Below are positions 59,906 to 64,000 of a stretch of 64,000 nt of DNA, piece by piece. The notes beneath the pieces were generated by a model. It was not told where the DNA came from. It did not search any database and worked only from the letters and a program-made list of their open reading frames with translations. This DNA comes from Bacteroidota bacterium. Lineage in GTDB: Bacteria > Bacteroidota > Bacteroidia > Flavobacteriales > Weeksellaceae. Position 1 is the first letter of the stretch, and each line of letters begins with the position of its first letter. Location of the stretch: contig JAEWOD010000016.1 in the NCBI GenBank assembly GCA_023461035.1, positions 124,001 through 188,000 on the forward strand, in the 5' to 3' direction. A program made the position numbers and the translations under genes.

Positions 59906-61006
59906 ATGATGAAATTATTGAAATTAAACTATTTACTCTTTTTTGTCGCTTTCTCTACGGTGGCTTGTGCCCAGATTCCTAACGGATATTATGATGATGC
60001 AGAAGGACTTGAAGGATATGCTTTAAAAACAGCCTTAAAAAATATAATCGATGGACATACCGTCCTTTCTTATGGAAGTTTGGACAGTAAATACAGCCAG
60101 ACAGACAAAGATTTATATTACGAAAATGATGCAAGCTTGCTGGATATTTATACAGAGAAACCATCAGGACCTGATACCTATAATTATGGGTTTGGTGAAA
60201 GTGACCAATGTGGAAATTATAACAGCGAAGGGGATTGTTGGAACAAAGAACATATTTTTCCACAAGGATTTTTTAATGAACAATTGCCTATGCGTACCGA
60301 TTTGCACCAGGTTTTACCGACTGACGGATATGTAAACGGCATGAGAAGCAATTATCCGTTTGGGAAAGTTGGTACTGCTACTTATACGTCCAGCAATGGT
60401 TCAAAAAGAGGAAGTTCGGCAAGTCCGGGACACAGCGGCGTTGTGTTTGAACCCATCGATGAATTCAAAGGGGACGTAGCACGTATCTTATTTTACTTTG
60501 CTACCCGATATGAAAATGAAGTTACTTCCAGTTCTTGGGACAATCCGGATGCCGATAATAATAATCCGCTAAATGGTACAAACGATCAGGTTTATGAAGA
60601 CTGGTTTGTAGATGTATTATTGAGCTGGCACAATATGGATCCCGTGAGCCAAAAGGAAATCGACCGGAACAATGCAGTATATAACATTCAGCATAACCGA
60701 AATCCTTATGTAGATCATCCGGAATGGGTAAATGTAATCTGGGGTGAAGGAATGGCTGTTTCAGATGTAAATGCTGAACTGAATGTTACGGTCTATCCCA
60801 ATCCGGTAAAAAATATATTGTATCTGAAATCTGAAAAAACAATCGAGAGAATCGAAATCTTTACACTTTCAGGTGCCAAAGTTCAAACCGGAAAACCAAA
60901 CACAAAAGATGTTGAAATTAACGTAGAGCATTTTGAAAAAGGTGCCTATATTTTAAAAATGACCGTTGGCGGGAAAGTCTCAACAGAGAAATTTGTAAAG
61001 AAATAA
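59906..61006 (+). CDS. secreted endonuclease I with T9SS sorting domain
   Basis: 366 aa. Signal peptide (1-22, STVACAQ). Endonuclease I domain (about 25-270): YSFGESDQCGNYNSEGDCWNKEHIFPQGFF, RTDLHQVLPTDGYVNGMRSNYPFG, DVARILFYFATRYE. The C-terminal 75 residues (VYPNPVKNILYLKS to KGAYILKMTVGGKVSTEKFVKK) are a type IX sorting domain. It degrades extracellular DNA. Ends at a strong terminator. Confidence 0.9.
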   Translation: MMKLLKLNYLLFFVAFSTVACAQIPNGYYDDAEGLEGYALKTALKNIIDGHTVLSYGSLDSKYSQTDKDLYYENDASLLDIYTEKPSGPDTYNYGFGESDQCGNYNSEGDCWNKEHIFPQGFFNEQLPMRTDLHQVLPTDGYVNGMRSNYPFGKVGTATYTSSNGSKRGSSASPGHSGVVFEPIDEFKGDVARILFYFATRYENEVTSSSWDNPDADNNNPLNGTNDQVYEDWFVDVLLSWHNMDPVSQKEIDRNNAVYNIQHNRNPYVDHPEWVNVIWGEGMAVSDVNAELNVTVYPNPVKNILYLKSEKTIERIEIFTLSGAKVQTGKPNTKDVEINVEHFEKGAYILKMTVGGKVSTEKFVKK

Positions 61007-61026
61007 TTGAATTGACACCCAACTTA

Positions 61027-61062
61027 AAAATTCCCTTTGGATCTTTTTCAAAGGGAATTTTT
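61027..61062 (+). terminator. terminator of the endonuclease gene
   Basis: AAAATTCCCTTTG / CAAAGGGAATTTTTT stem. Confidence 0.85.
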
Positions 61063-61103
61063 TATTTCATGGACACTCTATAGCCTGTAAAATTAAATCT
61101 TAA

Positions 61104-61122
61104 ACCCCGGGCTTTGCCCGGG
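61104..61122. terminator. GC-rich hairpin between convergent genes
   Basis: CCCCGGGC TTT GCCCGGGG, a perfect 8-bp stem with a 3-nt loop, unusually GC-rich for this genome. Between the endonuclease and the TonB receptor genes. Confidence 0.5.
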
Positions 61123-61229
61123 GAAATGAATAGTACAAAGTAGGATTTTGGCGTGAATTTTTGTGGTGAAACAAACAAAAATCAGGACAAAATCCGGTTT
61201 ATGAGAATTAGAATTCTTCGAATGAATTC

Positions 61230-63377
61230 TTACAAACGAATTTTAAATCCACCCAAAACATGGATCCCCGCTTGCGGATAATAGTATGCGCCTTCGTAAT
61301 AATATCCATTGCTTTCATATTCCACATCAAATAAATTATTGACCAGAAGCGAGAACTCCAGATTCTTTAAACCAAACCAATTCGGAGCATAATTGATCAA
61401 TAAATCGGTCAGAAAATAACTGTCCAACTTTCCGTCTTCCAATTCAGTATTGGTAAGAAACTGTTCATCCACATATTTATTCTGAACATTTAACGTCAAA
61501 GTTTTTATAGGATTATATTGAATACCCAATGCCCCAATCCAATTAGGCGAAAAAGAAATATCGGTATCGCCATAGTTTGTCAAAACTTCGTTCCAGTCCG
61601 CATCATAAGAGATTTCCGAATAATCCAGATTCTTATTCAAACTATAGGTTAAATTCCCATAAACATTTAATTTCCGCGGGATGATGTCATAAGCTGCACT
61701 TAATTCAATTCCGGTTCTGTAACTTTCTCCACTGTTGGTGCGCTTGTATCCGCCCACATCATTTAATTCTCCGGTCGCCACCAATTGGTCGATGTAATAC
61801 ATAAAGAAACCATTGGCATTTAAGTTCAGTCGGCCTGATTTTTTATAACCCAATTCGAAATCATGTAACTTTTCCGGTTTTGGAAGTTCCGAATTGTCCA
61901 GATAATCCCCCCGATGAGGTTCACGATGCGCCATTCCATAATAAAAATACAAGACATCTTGCGGAGAAGCATAAAAACTCAGTCCAAATTTAGGATTCAG
62001 GAAATTAAAATCTCCTTCAAAAGGAAAGAAATCTTCATTAGGATTTTCACCGCCTGCAACAGGAATTCCTTTATAATTCACAAAACGATATTGTAAATCA
62101 CCAAATAATTCAAATTTATTCAAACTCAACAATGCCTTTGCATAAACCGAAACATCGTTTTTTTCAGATTGATTACGGTAAAATTCGACATCGGTTTTTT
62201 GAGGAACAAAGTCTTTCACCCAAGTAACGATTCCGTAATGATCATTTTTAAATTGACTGGCAGAAAATCCGGTAAAAAATTTAAATTTCCCCAAATGTTG
62301 ATTCTCCAAATTGAAATTTAAACCATAGTAATGATTGTCCAACCATTTTTGCCGGACCAAATCGGAATACTCCAAATCTGATTCGATTTTATATTCGGCC
62401 AATTCAGCTCCTTGTTTATAATTTTCATAATATCCTTTTCCCCGCGTATAATAAAGAGTGGTGTTGGAGTGCCAATTTCTACCATATTTCTGCTCCCAGA
62501 TCAAATGATTATGGTGTTGCTGATAATTGTCGGTCTCATTGTCATAATAGCCGATTACCTCTGTCCAATCTTCATTGTAAATCGCACCGGCAGAATTAAA
62601 TCTTCGGTTGACAGCCATCGTTTCTACATCAATTCCATTCCAAGATTGATAGGTTTTTTCTTTTCCGAAAAATGTCCAATAGCGGAAACTCGTTTTCTCG
62701 TTTACATCATATCGGGCATTCATCCCAAACGAAAATAAATCACTGAAGGCGCGGTCAATATATCCGTCAGATTTTATCAGTGAAGCATTAAAATCCATAC
62801 GTAATTTTTGATTCAGAATTCTTCCGGTTCCTCCCTGCAAACTGTATTTTTGCGTAGCAAAACTTCCCCAGGAATTAGCGGATTCCAAAAAGGAATTGGA
62901 AGAGGGCTGGGATGAATCCATGTTGACAATTGCCCCAAAAGCTCCGGTCCCGGAAGTGGAAGTTCCTACACCTCTTTGGATCATAATTGAATTCAAATTG
63001 GAAGTCAAATCGGGCATATTGACCCAAAAGACACCATGCGACTCGGGGTCGTTAAGGGCGACACCATTCATCGTGATGTTGATGTGTTCCTGTGCGATTC
63101 CTCTCACACGCAGCGACGAATAGCCGATTCCGGCTCCGGCATCTGAAGTGGTGACAACAGAAGTTGCATTTTGTAAAAGAGTCGGAATGTCTTGCCCTAA
63201 ATTCTTTTGGTTTAAATTCTGTTTCCCAATTTTTTCTGAAGTAATGGGAAGACGTTGGATGATTTCGACATAATCAAGCTCTACGACTGTGCTGTCGATG
63301 GTTTGGATGGAATCTTTGATTTGGCTAAATGCCACGGTTCCGCTCATCAGAGCGCATAAAAAAATCCTACTTTTCAT
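61230..63377 (-). CDS. TonB-dependent outer membrane receptor (thiamin type by riboswitch)
   Basis: 715 aa. Signal peptide (1-19, GTVAFSQ). Plug domain (about 45-165) with KQNLNQKNLGQDIPTLLQNATSVVTTSDAGAGIGYSSLRVRGIAQEHINITMNGVALNDPES, then a beta barrel to the C-terminal aromatic residue (GGFKIRL). Imports a ligand across the outer membrane with TonB. A TPP riboswitch in its leader suggests thiamin or a thiamin precursor as ligand. Confidence 0.9.
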   Translation of the reverse strand: MKSRIFLCALMSGTVAFSQIKDSIQTIDSTVVELDYVEIIQRLPITSEKIGKQNLNQKNLGQDIPTLLQNATSVVTTSDAGAGIGYSSLRVRGIAQEHINITMNGVALNDPESHGVFWVNMPDLTSNLNSIMIQRGVGTSTSGTGAFGAIVNMDSSQPSSNSFLESANSWGSFATQKYSLQGGTGRILNQKLRMDFNASLIKSDGYIDRAFSDLFSFGMNARYDVNEKTSFRYWTFFGKEKTYQSWNGIDVETMAVNRRFNSAGAIYNEDWTEVIGYYDNETDNYQQHHNHLIWEQKYGRNWHSNTTLYYTRGKGYYENYKQGAELAEYKIESDLEYSDLVRQKWLDNHYYGLNFNLENQHLGKFKFFTGFSASQFKNDHYGIVTWVKDFVPQKTDVEFYRNQSEKNDVSVYAKALLSLNKFELFGDLQYRFVNYKGIPVAGGENPNEDFFPFEGDFNFLNPKFGLSFYASPQDVLYFYYGMAHREPHRGDYLDNSELPKPEKLHDFELGYKKSGRLNLNANGFFMYYIDQLVATGELNDVGGYKRTNSGESYRTGIELSAAYDIIPRKLNVYGNLTYSLNKNLDYSEISYDADWNEVLTNYGDTDISFSPNWIGALGIQYNPIKTLTLNVQNKYVDEQFLTNTELEDGKLDSYFLTDLLINYAPNWFGLKNLEFSLLVNNLFDVEYESNGYYYEGAYYYPQAGIHVLGGFKIRL

Positions 63378-63446
63378 TTTATTTTTATTAAATGAAAGGT
63401 GGATTTACCCTTGATTGAAAATTCTTTTTGGAAAAGAATCCTTTCA

Positions 63447-63528
63447 ATTTCCCTTGGCAGCATTACCTGCCCAGGTTCTTTGGGTATAATCTCAGCCTGT
63501 CCGCCGTAGCGGCAAGCACCCCTTTCTG
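63447..63528 (-). ncRNA. TPP (thiamin pyrophosphate) riboswitch
   Basis: On the minus strand: AGGGGTGC...CGGACAGGCTGAGATTATACCCAAAGAACCTGGGCAGGTAATGCTGCCAAGGGAA. It contains the conserved GGGGTGC, GCTGAGA, ACCC, GAACCTG, and the final AATGC...GGGAA. A following GATTCTTTT/AAAAAGAATTTT hairpin at 63422-63443 is a likely expression platform. Controls the TonB receptor about 70 bp on. Confidence 0.92.
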
Positions 63529-63581
63529 GTTATTTTTTACAAATGTAGAACTTTTGTTCGTGGAACAAAAGAAATTCGGCT

Positions 63582-64000
63582 TTATAGTTTGGTTGCTGTT
63601 GCCCCAAAATTTGTATTGACCTGCAACTCACGCACTAAGTTCGGATCTTTTACAGCATCTGTGGGGATCGTCGTTTGCAAAAGATAAACAGGAAACGGGG
63701 TTATGGCATTATTATAATTGGTTGGAATAGGGGTTAAAATCAACTTTGCGCCGCGTACATCTACCGGGAAAAAGTCTTCAGGAAAAGAACCACCATTTGT
63801 GTTGGGAAGTTGTAAAAAATCCTCCCCTGAAAAATCAGGGACATTGGATGCAAAAGCAGATGGAATGAAGATGCGGGAGTTATCACCTATCGTATCGTTT
63901 TCGATTACACCCATATTTAAATTGTAGGACAGACCATCATTTCCGGTTTTGGTTAACCAAGCCTGGTATTTGATGTCTCCGTATTCGAGTTGAATAGTGG
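63582..64000 (-). CDS. C-terminal part of an unknown protein
   Basis: About 139 residues to TAA at 63582; the 5' end is outside. Segments GDIKYQAWLTKTG, GVIENDTIGDNSRIFIPSAFASNV, FPVDVRGAKLILTPIP and TNFGATATKL show a beta-rich extracellular-type protein, but I do not recognise the family. Confidence 0.6.
   Translation of the reverse strand, partial: TIQLEYGDIKYQAWLTKTGNDGLSYNLNMGVIENDTIGDNSRIFIPSAFASNVPDFSGEDFLQLPNTNGGSFPEDFFPVDVRGAKLILTPIPTNYNNAITPFPVYLLQTTIPTDAVKDPNLVRELQVNTNFGATATKL

Overview
The window is a piece of a low-GC chromosome from a member of Bacteroidota, most likely class Flavobacteriia. The evidence is: Bacteroidota -7 boxes (TAnnTTTG) ahead of many genes; the gliding-associated lipoprotein isomerase GldI; type IX secretion C-terminal sorting domains; a DUF3276/PUR-family protein; a TonB-dependent receptor under a TPP riboswitch; and lipoproteins whose lipobox Cys is followed by Ser/Asn/Asp/Glu.

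Layout. 1-5.3 kb: start of an Fe-S oxidoreductase, an MlaD/MCE protein, an N-acetylmuramoyl-L-alanine amidase, and divergent lptD. 5.4-10.2 kb: a minus-strand operon of an MbnP-like lipoprotein, an MbnH-like di-heme peroxidase, a choice-of-anchor-B protein with a T9SS tail, and a repeat lipoprotein. 10.4-19.9 kb: RidA, a membrane protein, aromatic amino acid hydroxylase, an OmpR-type two-component pair, coaE, yajC, a DUF1573 lipoprotein, nusB, and an ABC exporter. 20-21.7 kb: a DUF3276 gene, then a PIN-toxin/antitoxin pair bracketed by a perfect 110-bp direct repeat, with several copies of an inverted-repeat element nearby. 21.7-30 kb: a coiled-coil protein lacking its zinc-ribbon cysteines, a Nif3-like protein, a cyclophilin-FKBP fusion, gldI, nrnA, an ABC-2 transporter, and a YHS/SCO1 copper pair. 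30-36 kb: a heme uptake and use operon (hmuT-U-V-S and a ChaN-like protein), a DNA glycosylase and a small secreted protein. 36-41.4 kb: a VWA/TonB-plug membrane protein with its sigma factor, and a phosphate transporter with its DUF47 partner.

41.95-59.4 kb is an integrated element of about 17.4 kb. It is bounded by 49-50 bp direct repeats made of the 3' end and terminator of tRNA-Glu. From left to right it has: a tyrosine integrase; hicAB; two coupled unknown genes; a small HTH protein; a RepA-like ATPase; a putative origin; a primase-like protein; a short tail module (tail-completion-like, possible chaperone, 1249-aa tape measure, and a tail gene now in three frames); a divergent repressor region; several small unknown early genes; and, next to the right end, an independently transcribed pair encoding a STAS-plus-GHKL-ATPase protein and a DUF4325-type STAS-like protein. 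No capsid, portal, protease or large terminase gene is visible. It may be a satellite-like element that supplies its own tail parts, or a reduced prophage.

59.4-64 kb returns to core chromosome: tRNA-Glu, rpsT, a secreted endonuclease I with a T9SS tail, a TPP-riboswitch-controlled TonB-dependent receptor (probably for thiamin), and the end of an unknown large protein.

The strongest candidates for something undescribed are the STAS/ATPase pair at the right end of the element, the head-less tail-bearing element itself, and the repeat-bracketed toxin-antitoxin insertion at 20.6-21.7 kb.
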